In this document: one piece after another, positions 6,798 to 12,667 of the stretch
Layout of the letters: each line of letters starts with the position of its first letter
How positions within the stretch are numbered: position 1 is the stretch's first letter
Assembly (NCBI GenBank): GCA_020718265.1
Contig: DYSM01000057.1
Location: 1-12,667 of the forward strand
Origin: Draconibacterium orientale
GTDB lineage: Bacteria > Bacteroidota > Bacteroidia > Bacteroidales > JAADGE01
Length of the DNA: 12,667 nucleotides
Direction of reading: 5' to 3'
The notes under the pieces: model-generated
Databases searched by the model: none
What the model saw: the letters and a program-made list of their open reading frames with translations, nothing else
Told to the model about the DNA's origin: nothing
Translations under genes and position numbers: made by a program

Positions 6798-8006
6798 ATG
6801 AAATTCATGTCATCCGAACTTTTATTTGCAAATCGCTTATTTGATACTTACGAAAATTTTCGCGAAAAAACGTTGAACGGACGTAGAATCAAACATGCTC
6901 AACTCGTTCCGCTGATTGAAAAATTAGCTTCCGAAACGTTGTTTGCAGTTTCCGAAGAAGGGAAATCTATCGAAAAAAGAGAGATATACAGCTTAAAAAT
7001 CGGGTGGGGCAGTATTAAAATTCTGCTTTGGTCGCAGATGCACGGCGATGAATCTACTGCCACACGAGCGTTGTTCGATATTTTCAATTTTTTTAAGTCA
7101 GACGATTTTGCTCGAGAAAAAGAAGAAATTTTATCGAATTGCACGTTAATTTTTATTCCGATGTTGAACCCCGACGGTGCTGAGCGATTTGAAAGGCGCA
7201 ATGCCGTCGGAATTGACCTCAATCGTGATGCTCGGCAGTTGGTTAGTCCTGAATCACAACTGCTTATGAACCTTCGTAATCAATTTGAACCTCACTTTGG
7301 TTTTAATTTACACGACCAAGACCCATATTATTCGGCAGGCGAAACAGCGCAACCGGCTGCGATGTCATTTCTGTCTCCTGCGTTTGATTTTGTGAAAACT
7401 ATTGATGCGGCACGAATTTCAGGAATGAAAGTAATAACATTGATAAACAGAGTATTGCAGGATTTCGTGCCGGACAAAATCGGTCGGTATTCGGATGCCT
7501 TTCTGCCGTCGGCGTTTGGCGATGTGATTCAGAAAACCGGAACGACGATAATTTTGGTTGAATCCGGCAATGTGCATTATGACCTTGAAAAAGAATTCAT
7601 CCGAAAATTGAATTTTGTGTCAATAGTGTCTGCTCTCAGTTCGATATCAAAGGGCAGCTATCTATATGAAAATGAAGAAGATTACAACAAAATTCCGTTC
7701 AATAAAAAAGATAATTTGTTCGATATTTTGCTGAAAAACGTAAACCTTGTTCAGAACGAGCTCGAGATTCGTGCGGATATTGGCTTGCGACGGGTTTTTG
7801 GTGTTGAAAATGATACACTTGTGATTGCGGGCATTGGCGATTTGTCGGCAAATTCGGCGTATGACAATTTGAATTGCCCGGAGATGCGCGTGTTGCGTGA
7901 AATTCGAATCGGCGATTCGGCAGATGTACTTGTGCCTTATCTTACGACCAGCGGGCTTTCATCAAGATTTGGGCAATATGAAGGTCTTCCGGGTTTGTTA
8001 TCTTAA
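6798..8006 (+). CDS. M14-type zinc carboxypeptidase-like protein
   Basis: This 402-residue protein has the M14 fold signatures in order. The zinc motif HGDE supplies H82 and E85; NPDG follows at 124-127; DLNRDA contains N142 and R143 in the substrate-carboxylate position; the third zinc ligand is H172 in NLHDQD; and E255 in LVESG sits at the catalytic glutamate position. The metallopeptidase part spans about residues 60-275. The C-terminal 125 residues have no recognised domain. No signal peptide is visible, so it is probably cytoplasmic, acting on peptides or as an amidohydrolase/deacylase-like relative. M1 and M4 (6807) are both possible starts. It follows the beta-propeller lipoprotein by 19 bases. 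Its last 21 codons lie antisense to the end of ispD, with stop codons facing and a 65-base overlap. Confidence 0.85.
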   Translation: MKFMSSELLFANRLFDTYENFREKTLNGRRIKHAQLVPLIEKLASETLFAVSEEGKSIEKREIYSLKIGWGSIKILLWSQMHGDESTATRALFDIFNFFKSDDFAREKEEILSNCTLIFIPMLNPDGAERFERRNAVGIDLNRDARQLVSPESQLLMNLRNQFEPHFGFNLHDQDPYYSAGETAQPAAMSFLSPAFDFVKTIDAARISGMKVITLINRVLQDFVPDKIGRYSDAFLPSAFGDVIQKTGTTIILVESGNVHYDLEKEFIRKLNFVSIVSALSSISKGSYLYENEEDYNKIPFNKKDNLFDILLKNVNLVQNELEIRADIGLRRVFGVENDTLVIAGIGDLSANSAYDNLNCPEMRVLREIRIGDSADVLVPYLTTSGLSSRFGQYEGLPGLLS

Positions 8007-8616
8007 TATTTTCGCGGCTGCCTTTTGAAAATGCAATTTTGTAACCGGCATATTCTGCTACGGTTGCATCATCTGTAAATTCAGGGCGATATGTTTGTCC
8101 GTAAGATTTCTTAATTAAATCATTTTTAAAGACTTGCGGCGTTTGAATCTCTCTGTATTCGGCTCTGTTTACGGCTTCGGACGTGCCGTCGAGGCTTATT
8201 TTTCGGAGTGAAAATACAATTTCGGAAGATGCAATTCCGGTGCCGAATTTTTGAGCGGTATCAAAACCTGAAGCAATTGCTCGTATCGTAACCAGCGGAC
8301 GTACACCATCGTGAATTGCCGTATATCCTTCTGAATGAACTAATTGTAAAGCATTTTGTACGGAATGAAAACGAGTTTCGCCGCCTTCGACTATTTCATG
8401 TGCAATTTTAAATTTGTATTTTGCACACAATTCGTTCCAATATTCGATATGTGCAGACGGCAAACTAACAATGATATTCAGCAATTTATCATAAGCATAA
8501 AATTGCTCAATGGTGTGCATGAGCACAACTTTTTTGTGCAATTCCAAAAACTGCTTGGGTAACTCAGTTCCCATGCGCGTGCCCGAGCCGCCTGCGGTAA
8601 TTATGCAGAAGTTCAT
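7942..8616 (-). CDS. ispD: 2-C-methyl-D-erythritol 4-phosphate cytidylyltransferase
   Basis: IspD joins CTP and methylerythritol 4-phosphate to give CDP-methylerythritol in the non-mevalonate isoprenoid pathway. The 224-residue protein has the usual length. It carries the nucleotide-binding TAGGSGTRMG with R14, K21 in LPKQF, GGETRFHSV, HDGVRP with D103, R151 before QTPQVF, TDDATVAEYAG, and K205 in NIKITNPEDL. All catalytic positions known from the E. coli enzyme are kept. The start at 8616 is chosen over an in-frame ATG at 8646 because it begins directly at the beta strand MNFCIITAGG and overlaps the stop of the upstream gene as ATGA, suggesting translational coupling. It is the last gene of a three-gene minus-strand operon. 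Its 3' end overlaps the convergent M14 gene. Confidence 0.96.
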   Translation of the reverse strand: MNFCIITAGGSGTRMGTELPKQFLELHKKVVLMHTIEQFYAYDKLLNIIVSLPSAHIEYWNELCAKYKFKIAHEIVEGGETRFHSVQNALQLVHSEGYTAIHDGVRPLVTIRAIASGFDTAQKFGTGIASSEIVFSLRKISLDGTSEAVNRAEYREIQTPQVFKNDLIKKSYGQTYRPEFTDDATVAEYAGYKIAFSKGSRENIKITNPEDLHIAQILMKARWS

Positions 8617-8831
8617 TCCGTTTCCTCCGGTTTTTTTTTTAGCCAAAATACATTCTCGAATTCGGTTTTAAACGCGCGTGCAATTTTCATGGATATGAGG
8701 ATTGACGGTGCATAGACTCCATTTTCGATATTTCTGACAGATTGCCGTGAACATCCTAATTTTTCAGCAAGTTCTGACCTGCTGAAATTCAGCTTATTTC
8801 GATAAAACTCGACATTATTTTCTAATTCCAT
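8613..8831 (-). CDS. Small XRE-family helix-turn-helix regulator
   Basis: This 72-residue protein is almost entirely a Cro/C1-type HTH domain (about residues 8-66). Helices 2 and 3 read SRSELAEKLGCSRQSVRNIE, then the typical NGVYAPS turn and a helix ending IARAF. It resembles compact YozG-like regulators that act as dimers. The start is 5 bases past the end of the CoA-binding gene (4 bases between), and its TGA overlaps the ispD ATG. It is therefore in the middle of an operon and could regulate that operon or another target. No toxin or membrane partner is next to it. Confidence 0.88.
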   Translation of the reverse strand: MELENNVEFYRNKLNFSRSELAEKLGCSRQSVRNIENGVYAPSILISMKIARAFKTEFENVFWLKKKPEETE

Positions 8832-8835
8832 TCTG

Positions 8836-9195
8836 CTAATAAATGCCCACGCTCAGCATTACAAGCGTGCAATTTGTTGTTACTTCGATGCCTTGTTGTT
8901 CAGCCATTTGCATAAACTCAGGGTTTTCCGTGCCGGGATTAAAAATTATGCGTTTCGGTTTCAACGACAGTAAATAATCATAATAGTCCGGTTGCCTGTC
9001 CTGACCAATATACATGGTGTTGCTGTGGATGTTCTCAAAAAATTGGCGTTGCGTGAGTATTTCATACGTTCCGATAAAACCTTTTTTTACACCCAACGGA
9101 ATTACGTCGTAACCATTTTGTGCTAAGCGTGTTACAGCCAAGTAAGAATACCTGTCCGAATTTGGGCTTGCACCCACTACAAGGGTTCGTTTCAT
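8836..9195 (-). CDS. CoA-binding domain protein (YccU-like Rossmann fold)
   Basis: This 119-residue cytoplasmic protein matches the CoA_binding_2 fold, the stand-alone form of the nucleotide-binding domain found in succinyl-CoA synthetase alpha subunits. Evidence is the N-terminal strand and glycine loop TLVVGASPNSDRYSY, the strand DVIPLGVKKG, the PKRIIFNPGTENPEF segment, and the C-terminal TNCTLVML. It is slightly shorter than typical family members of about 130-140 residues. It is the first gene of the operon with the XRE regulator and ispD. The substrate and role are not known; the family is mostly uncharacterised. Confidence 0.85.
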   Translation of the reverse strand: MKRTLVVGASPNSDRYSYLAVTRLAQNGYDVIPLGVKKGFIGTYEILTQRQFFENIHSNTMYIGQDRQPDYYDYLLSLKPKRIIFNPGTENPEFMQMAEQQGIEVTTNCTLVMLSVGIY

Positions 9196-9211
9196 GCGAT
9201 ATTATTTCGGA

Positions 9212-9240
9212 CAAAGATAAAAAAAATCATTTGCACAAAA
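9212..9240 (-). promoter_or_regulatory. Promoter of CoA-binding/XRE/ispD operon
   Basis: On the minus strand, TTTTG (9240-9236) is followed after 16 bases by TATCTTTG (9219-9212), a perfect TAnnTTTG -7 element. Transcription would begin about 10-15 bases before the ATG at 9195, giving a very short leader. Confidence 0.6.
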
Positions 9241-9354
9241 GTATCTACTTGAAAAAAGAATGCAAAAGACGCACTTTGTTTAGCTTGGATTAAAACTACA
9301 GATTACAGAAAGCACAATATAAAACATTGTAAATGTATATTTTATACTAAAGAT

Positions 9355-9386
9355 GTGTTAATTTGATAATATGTTAATGCGCTAAT
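9355..9386 (+). repeat. Period-8 tandem array, first locus
   Basis: Four consecutive octamers all end in AAT: GTGTTAAT, TTGATAAT, ATGTTAAT and GCGCTAAT. Blocks before (ending GAT at 9354) and after (TTTCCTAT) keep the 8-base phase weakly. The same type of unit occurs at 12332-12379. Confidence 0.65.
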
Positions 9387-9567
9387 TTTCCTATTATGAG
9401 TAAATTATAGAATTCATTAAGTAAAGATTTTACCCGTTTAGAGTATAGAAGTAATATCTGTGAGTTCAGTATAAAAAGTCATAAAGTTGAAAGTTTGTAA
9501 AGTTAAATTACTGATAATAAGCAATTTACTTAAATTATAAAATATTTTCAAAAACACTGATAATCAG

Positions 9568-9618
9568 GCATATAGTTTGTTTAGCTAAAATAAAACAGGC
9601 TTTTTAGACCGGACTCAT
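9568..9618 (+). repeat. Dispersed 51-bp repeat, copy 2
   Basis: Matches 3-53 at 50 of 51 positions, in the same orientation. Its 18-base end (9599-9616) is inverted at 12650-12667. Flanking sequences differ on both sides of the 51 bases, so the boundaries are sharp. No target-site duplication is obvious. Confidence 0.9.
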
Positions 9619-9656
9619 CTGTACTATTCAGTGCTTGTGAGAAAACTCATAACTTG

Positions 9657-9752
9657 TTGAAATTCTATACGATATAGAGAAATTTCGTATCCGAATATTT
9701 TTAGAAATTTTGTCGAAATTCAATTGAAGCAGAATAACAAACTATGAATGAC
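9657..9752 (+). repeat. Left member of direct-repeat pair around sensor phosphatase
   Basis: This block is similar to 12539-12621. It opens with an identical 9 bases (TTGAAATTC) and has a 27-base core at 9693-9719 that differs from 12574-12600 at one base. Looser similarity continues to a shared AATGAC. It includes an inverted pair ATACGA/TCGTAT (9667-9672, 9685-9690) and a palindrome TTCAATTGAA (9719-9728). Confidence 0.7.
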
Positions 9753-9999
9753 TACTTTATGACTATTATATGACAATAAAATATAGAATTTCAATCGTTT
9801 ACACGTTTTCTTACAAACACTGTTTAATTTTCAGTATAGCTAAAAAACAGCAGCTTTGTATCGTTATTCACAACTCAATACTTTTGATAAGAATGAATTT
9901 TCGGCGTAGATTTTTACAAAATTTTGCAAAAAAAAGAGTTAGGCATTTTTTTTGTTGAAATATATTACTTAGTATTAGCGCAATTTTCAGAAGCATTAC

Positions 10000-12330
10000 A
10001 TGGGCAGTTTAAAAGACAAAAGTATAAAATTCAAACTGTTTTTACCGATTCTTTTCGGAAGCATTTTGATAACTGTTGCGCTGCTCGGCGTGAGTAGTTA
10101 CTATTATATGCGTTCGCATCGCTATGATACAGAGCAACTTATAGAAGGTAAGGTGGATGATATGCGTAGTTATGTGGATGCACTTGAGCAACAAGCACTG
10201 TTCCCGGCATCCGTTTGTGCGCAAATGGATTTGGTCAAGCAGGCTTATGCTGAGTATTACAAATCGGGCGATTTGGAAAAATCTTCTTTAATTATTGAAA
10301 ATCAGTTTACTAAAATAGACAGTGTCATCAAGCAAAACACCGGAATTTCTGCTCGAATACATTTTCATTTGCCGCCGGCGCGCTCATTCATTCGCTGTTG
10401 GGAAGAAAAACGCGGTGACGATATTTCCGCATTTCGTAACACAGTTTTACAAGTTTCCAAGACACATAAAGCCGTCAGCGGAATTGAAACCGGACGCGGA
10501 GGCTTTGTTTTGCGCGGCATTGCGCCCATTTTTTCCGACAGCGGCGAATTTTACGGCTCTGTTGAAGTTTTTTACGGAATTGATAAAATTGTAGAGCAAA
10601 TTACGTCGGGAACAGACCAAGAATTTGCAATTTTCATGCACACGGATTATTTGGATATTGCCACTAAACTGCTTGCCGACACTTCGACAAATATTGATTC
10701 AAAAAATAAAAAAATCGGCGATTTCATTCTTGTTCAAAAAACCGACAGTTTACATACCGAATTTTTGAATGCCAACGTGCTGCGCCTTGGAACAGATTCC
10801 TTATATGTTTTTGAAAATCAAGTGCATAAACTTGCAGTTTTTCCGATAAAAAATTACAGCGGCGTTACCGAAGGCGTGGGCATTTTGCAATTGGATATTT
10901 CTGATTTTAAAGACAATATGACCACAGCAGGCATTGGCATTGTCGGAACCACATCGGCTTTAATTTTATTCATGCTTATTTTTACAGTTTTGTTTATTAA
11001 TATGCTTATTATTAAACGAATAGATAACGTTCGCAACACTCTTGATTTATTGTCTGATGGTAAACCTGTGGACTTAATTGATGCTAAAAACAGCGATGAA
11101 ATTGGCAAGATGGTTAGTCTTTCCAACCAACTCAACACGCGACTGAGCCGACTAAGTGCAGTTGCCGACGAAATTGGAAAGGGTAATTTCACGACAGAAT
11201 TTGAACCCGCTTCCGCCGAAGATAAGCTCGGTATCGCTGTTGTGAATATGAAAAACAGCCTAAAAAGTTATGCCGAAGATTTGGAAGAAAAAGTACGCGT
11301 AAGAACGGCTGAATTGAACAAAAAAACAGAGGAGCTTATGCTCAAACAACATGAGATTCAGGAAAAAAATGAAGAACTGAACCAACAAAACGAAGAAATT
11401 ACAACGATAAACGAAACGCTTCTAGAAAAAAGCAAACTTATTGAAAATCAGAATCAAGAACTTGCCAAAAAAGAACAGATTTTAGCTCAAAATAACTTTA
11501 AACTCGAAAATACGCTTGCACTTTTGACTACGCAAATGCAGCTTGTCGAACAAAAAAACAGAGACATCACCGGAAGTCTAAATTATGCCAGCCGCATCCA
11601 AAAAGCTGTGCTCGGCAGCGCGGAACATATCAGCAATGCCTTTGCCGAAGCGTTTGTGTTTTTTAAATCGCACAGCATTGTGAGCGGCGATTTTTATTGG
11701 TACCACGAAATTCAATCCGAAAACAAAAAAATTCTGATTACCGCCGATTGCACAGGACACGGCGTTCCGGGCGCATTTATGACCGTAATCGGACATAATT
11801 TTTTGGACGAAATTGTTATCGGAAATCAGGTCTTCGAACCAAGCGAAATTCTTTACAAATTAGACGAAAAAGTTAAAAAAACGCTAAAACGCAACATCGG
11901 AAACGAAAAAGTAAACGACGGCATGGATTTGTCCGTATTGGTTTTCGACACCACAACCAATTGCTTGAAATATGCGGGCGCAAAAAGCTCCGTTTTCATT
12001 TTCCGCGGCGATTATCACCGCGAAATCAAAGGCTCCGTTTTCCCCATTGGCGGAAACGACATGCGAAAAAAAGCCGAAAAAAAGTTTGAAACCATTGTTA
12101 CCGAAGTTCAAAAAAACGACATGATTTACACGTTTTCGGACGGTTTTCAAGACCAATTCGGCGGCGAAAAGAACCGAAAATATATGAAAAGCAGGTTCCG
12201 CGATTTCCTGCTGCAAATTTCCGGCAAACCCGTTGATACTCAAAAACAAGCCGTTGAAACCGAAATAACCGCATGGCGCGGACAAAACCCGCAAACGGAC
12301 GACATGCTCATTATCGGAATCCGAATTTGA
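10000..12330 (+). CDS. Membrane sensor protein phosphatase: dCache, HAMP, SpoIIE/PP2C
   Basis: This 776-residue signalling protein has a transmembrane helix (about 13-36), a periplasmic sensor (about 38-305) and a second helix (about 310-338). A HAMP-like region (about 339-425), a long glutamine/glutamate-rich coiled coil (about 421-525) and a C-terminal SpoIIE-type PP2C serine/threonine phosphatase (about 550-776) follow. The sensor has double-Cache features seen in chemoreceptors: RIHFHLPPARSFIRCW, GDDISAFRNTV, GIETGRGGFVLRGIAPI and GSVEV. Metal-binding acidic residues are D564 in VSGDFYW, D583 in ADCTGHGVPGAFM, D714 in SDGFQDQFGG and the aspartates of QTDDMLIIG (767-768). An active phosphatase controlled by an external small ligand is likely; the target may be an anti-sigma-factor antagonist or similar phosphoprotein, but none is encoded nearby. 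The gene stands alone between repeat-rich spacers. Confidence 0.92.
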   Translation: MGSLKDKSIKFKLFLPILFGSILITVALLGVSSYYYMRSHRYDTEQLIEGKVDDMRSYVDALEQQALFPASVCAQMDLVKQAYAEYYKSGDLEKSSLIIENQFTKIDSVIKQNTGISARIHFHLPPARSFIRCWEEKRGDDISAFRNTVLQVSKTHKAVSGIETGRGGFVLRGIAPIFSDSGEFYGSVEVFYGIDKIVEQITSGTDQEFAIFMHTDYLDIATKLLADTSTNIDSKNKKIGDFILVQKTDSLHTEFLNANVLRLGTDSLYVFENQVHKLAVFPIKNYSGVTEGVGILQLDISDFKDNMTTAGIGIVGTTSALILFMLIFTVLFINMLIIKRIDNVRNTLDLLSDGKPVDLIDAKNSDEIGKMVSLSNQLNTRLSRLSAVADEIGKGNFTTEFEPASAEDKLGIAVVNMKNSLKSYAEDLEEKVRVRTAELNKKTEELMLKQHEIQEKNEELNQQNEEITTINETLLEKSKLIENQNQELAKKEQILAQNNFKLENTLALLTTQMQLVEQKNRDITGSLNYASRIQKAVLGSAEHISNAFAEAFVFFKSHSIVSGDFYWYHEIQSENKKILITADCTGHGVPGAFMTVIGHNFLDEIVIGNQVFEPSEILYKLDEKVKKTLKRNIGNEKVNDGMDLSVLVFDTTTNCLKYAGAKSSVFIFRGDYHREIKGSVFPIGGNDMRKKAEKKFETIVTEVQKNDMIYTFSDGFQDQFGGEKNRKYMKSRFRDFLLQISGKPVDTQKQAVETEITAWRGQNPQTDDMLIIGIRI

Positions 12331-12331
12331 G

Positions 12332-12379
12332 GTGCTGATGTGTTAATGTGCTGATTTTTTGATTTGTTGATGTGCTGAT
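12332..12379 (+). repeat. Period-8 tandem array, second locus
   Basis: Six octamers follow without a break: GTGCTGAT, GTGTTAAT, GTGCTGAT, TTTTTGAT, TTGTTGAT, GTGCTGAT. GTGCTGAT occurs three times exactly, and every unit ends in AT preceded by A or G. The array begins one base after the sensor phosphatase stop codon. Confidence 0.8.
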
Positions 12380-12538
12380 ATTTGAAATGAAAATATTTTT
12401 TCGCATTTTTGCGTCTTTTCGGTAAAAATTTAGACTAATATTTATCTGAAATTTTCTGATTCTAAATATACGTTTTTTTTTTCGAGGCAATAAGAATTTT
12501 AAACATTAGACAGTTCTTTTCAGAAATATCATAATATA

Positions 12539-12621
12539 TTGAAATTCATAATTTTATTGAAATATTTCGATTTGAATATTTTTAGAAATTTTGTTGAAAT
12601 ATTAAAAAACAAATTAATGAC
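12539..12621 (+). repeat. Right member of direct-repeat pair around sensor phosphatase
   Basis: Similar to 9657-9752 in the same orientation: identical first 9 bases, a core at 12574-12600 with one difference in 27 bases, and a shared AATGAC end. The 28 bases between this block and the inverted dispersed repeat are unrelated to the matching gap on the left. Confidence 0.7.
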
Positions 12622-12649
12622 ATAACCTTCGAATGAAAAAAATATAATT

Positions 12650-12667
12650 GAGTCCGGTCTAAAAAGC
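12650..12667 (-). repeat. Dispersed repeat, copy 3, inverted and cut by window end
   Basis: These 18 bases are the exact reverse complement of 34-51 and of 9599-9616. The window stops inside the unit, so the remaining 33 or so bases would lie to the right. Confidence 0.8.

Larger units (their letters stand above)
9196..9999. other. Long AT-rich spacer with several repeats
   Basis: These 804 bases hold the minus-strand operon promoter near 9212-9240, a period-8 array (9355-9386), copy 2 of the 51-bp repeat (9568-9618) and the left member of a direct-repeat pair (9657-9752). A 62-codon open frame at 9770-9958 has no domain and a composition expected of translated AT-rich spacer, so it is not called. 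No clear TAnnTTTG promoter was found just before the gene at 10000. Confidence 0.7.
12331..12667. other. AT-rich spacer after sensor phosphatase gene
   Basis: No gene is seen in these 337 bases. The region begins with a period-8 array, followed by a small CGCA-TTTT-TGCG hairpin near 12402-12413 with a T-rich tail that might act as a weak terminator, the right direct-repeat member (12539-12621), and the start of an inverted copy of the dispersed repeat at the window edge. Confidence 0.6.

Noticed and set aside
8617..8646. Upstream ATG extending ispD by 10 residues
   Set aside because: It lies within the XRE gene; the ATGA overlap at 8613-8616 and the family's N-terminus both favour the shorter form.
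2984..9692. Shared 12-mer AATTTCGTATCC at 2984 and 9681
   Set aside because: The match does not extend in either direction and may be chance in AT-rich sequence.
9770..9958. 62-codon plus-strand open frame in the spacer before the sensor phosphatase gene
   Set aside because: Composition is that of translated AT-rich spacer, with no domain, no promoter match close by and no operon context.
9355..12379. Period-8 arrays considered as CRISPR
   Set aside because: Units are 8 bases, contiguous and without unique spacers; no cas genes are present.
9568..12667. Segment between inverted repeats considered as a complete insertion sequence
   Set aside because: It encodes a signalling phosphatase but no transposase, integrase or other mobility gene, and no target duplication could be identified.
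1..12667. A defence island, toxin-antitoxin pair or biosynthetic cluster
   Set aside because: All recognised genes fit core or envelope functions; the lone XRE regulator has no toxin-like neighbour.

Overview
The window looks like chromosomal DNA from a member of the Bacteroidota, probably Bacteroidales or a relative. This rests on several signs: no Shine-Dalgarno sequences (starts follow A/T-rich leaders), TAnnTTTG-type -7 promoter elements with an upstream TTG/TTTG, an exbB - small membrane protein - exbD - exbD cluster, a flavobacterial-style Crp/Fnr regulator, and very AT-rich spacers between more balanced coding regions. Species cannot be named from sequence alone.

Layout. Bases 1-394 form an AT-rich spacer that opens with one copy of a 51-bp dispersed repeat. 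A tRNA-Ser(GGA) follows at 395-482. Only 46 bases later comes a four-gene plus-strand operon (529-2980): an ExbB/TolQ proton channel with a secretion signal, a four-helix membrane protein, and two ExbD/TolR proteins. It probably supplies proton-motive-force energy to TonB-dependent outer-membrane transport, although no tonB is present here. A Crp/Fnr regulator (3217-3915) and a membrane-anchored M23 peptidoglycan endopeptidase (4246-5217) are separate units, each with a recognisable promoter; the M23 gene ends in a strong terminator. Next come a lipoprotein with a PQQ-like beta-propeller (5294-6778) and an M14-type zinc carboxypeptidase-like protein (6798-8006), 19 bases apart.

On the minus strand, a compact three-gene operon runs from 9195 to 7942: a CoA-binding-fold protein, a small XRE-type regulator, and IspD of the MEP isoprenoid pathway. 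Its last gene overlaps the end of the M14 gene tail to tail. After an 804-base AT-rich spacer, the last gene (10000-12330) encodes a membrane sensor phosphatase: an extracellular double-Cache domain, HAMP-like segment, long coiled coil and SpoIIE/PP2C domain.

The least explained content is in the spacers. The 51-bp repeat occurs at 3-53 and 9568-9618, and an inverted copy runs off the right edge from 12650. A second repeat family flanks the sensor-phosphatase gene as direct copies, and period-8 tandem arrays (units like GTGCTGAT or ATGTTAAT) occur on both sides of it. No transposase, integrase, CRISPR array or classical defence gene is present. The genes are mainly core-type functions, so the repeats look like dispersed intergenic elements rather than a cargo-carrying transposon, but that is inference.
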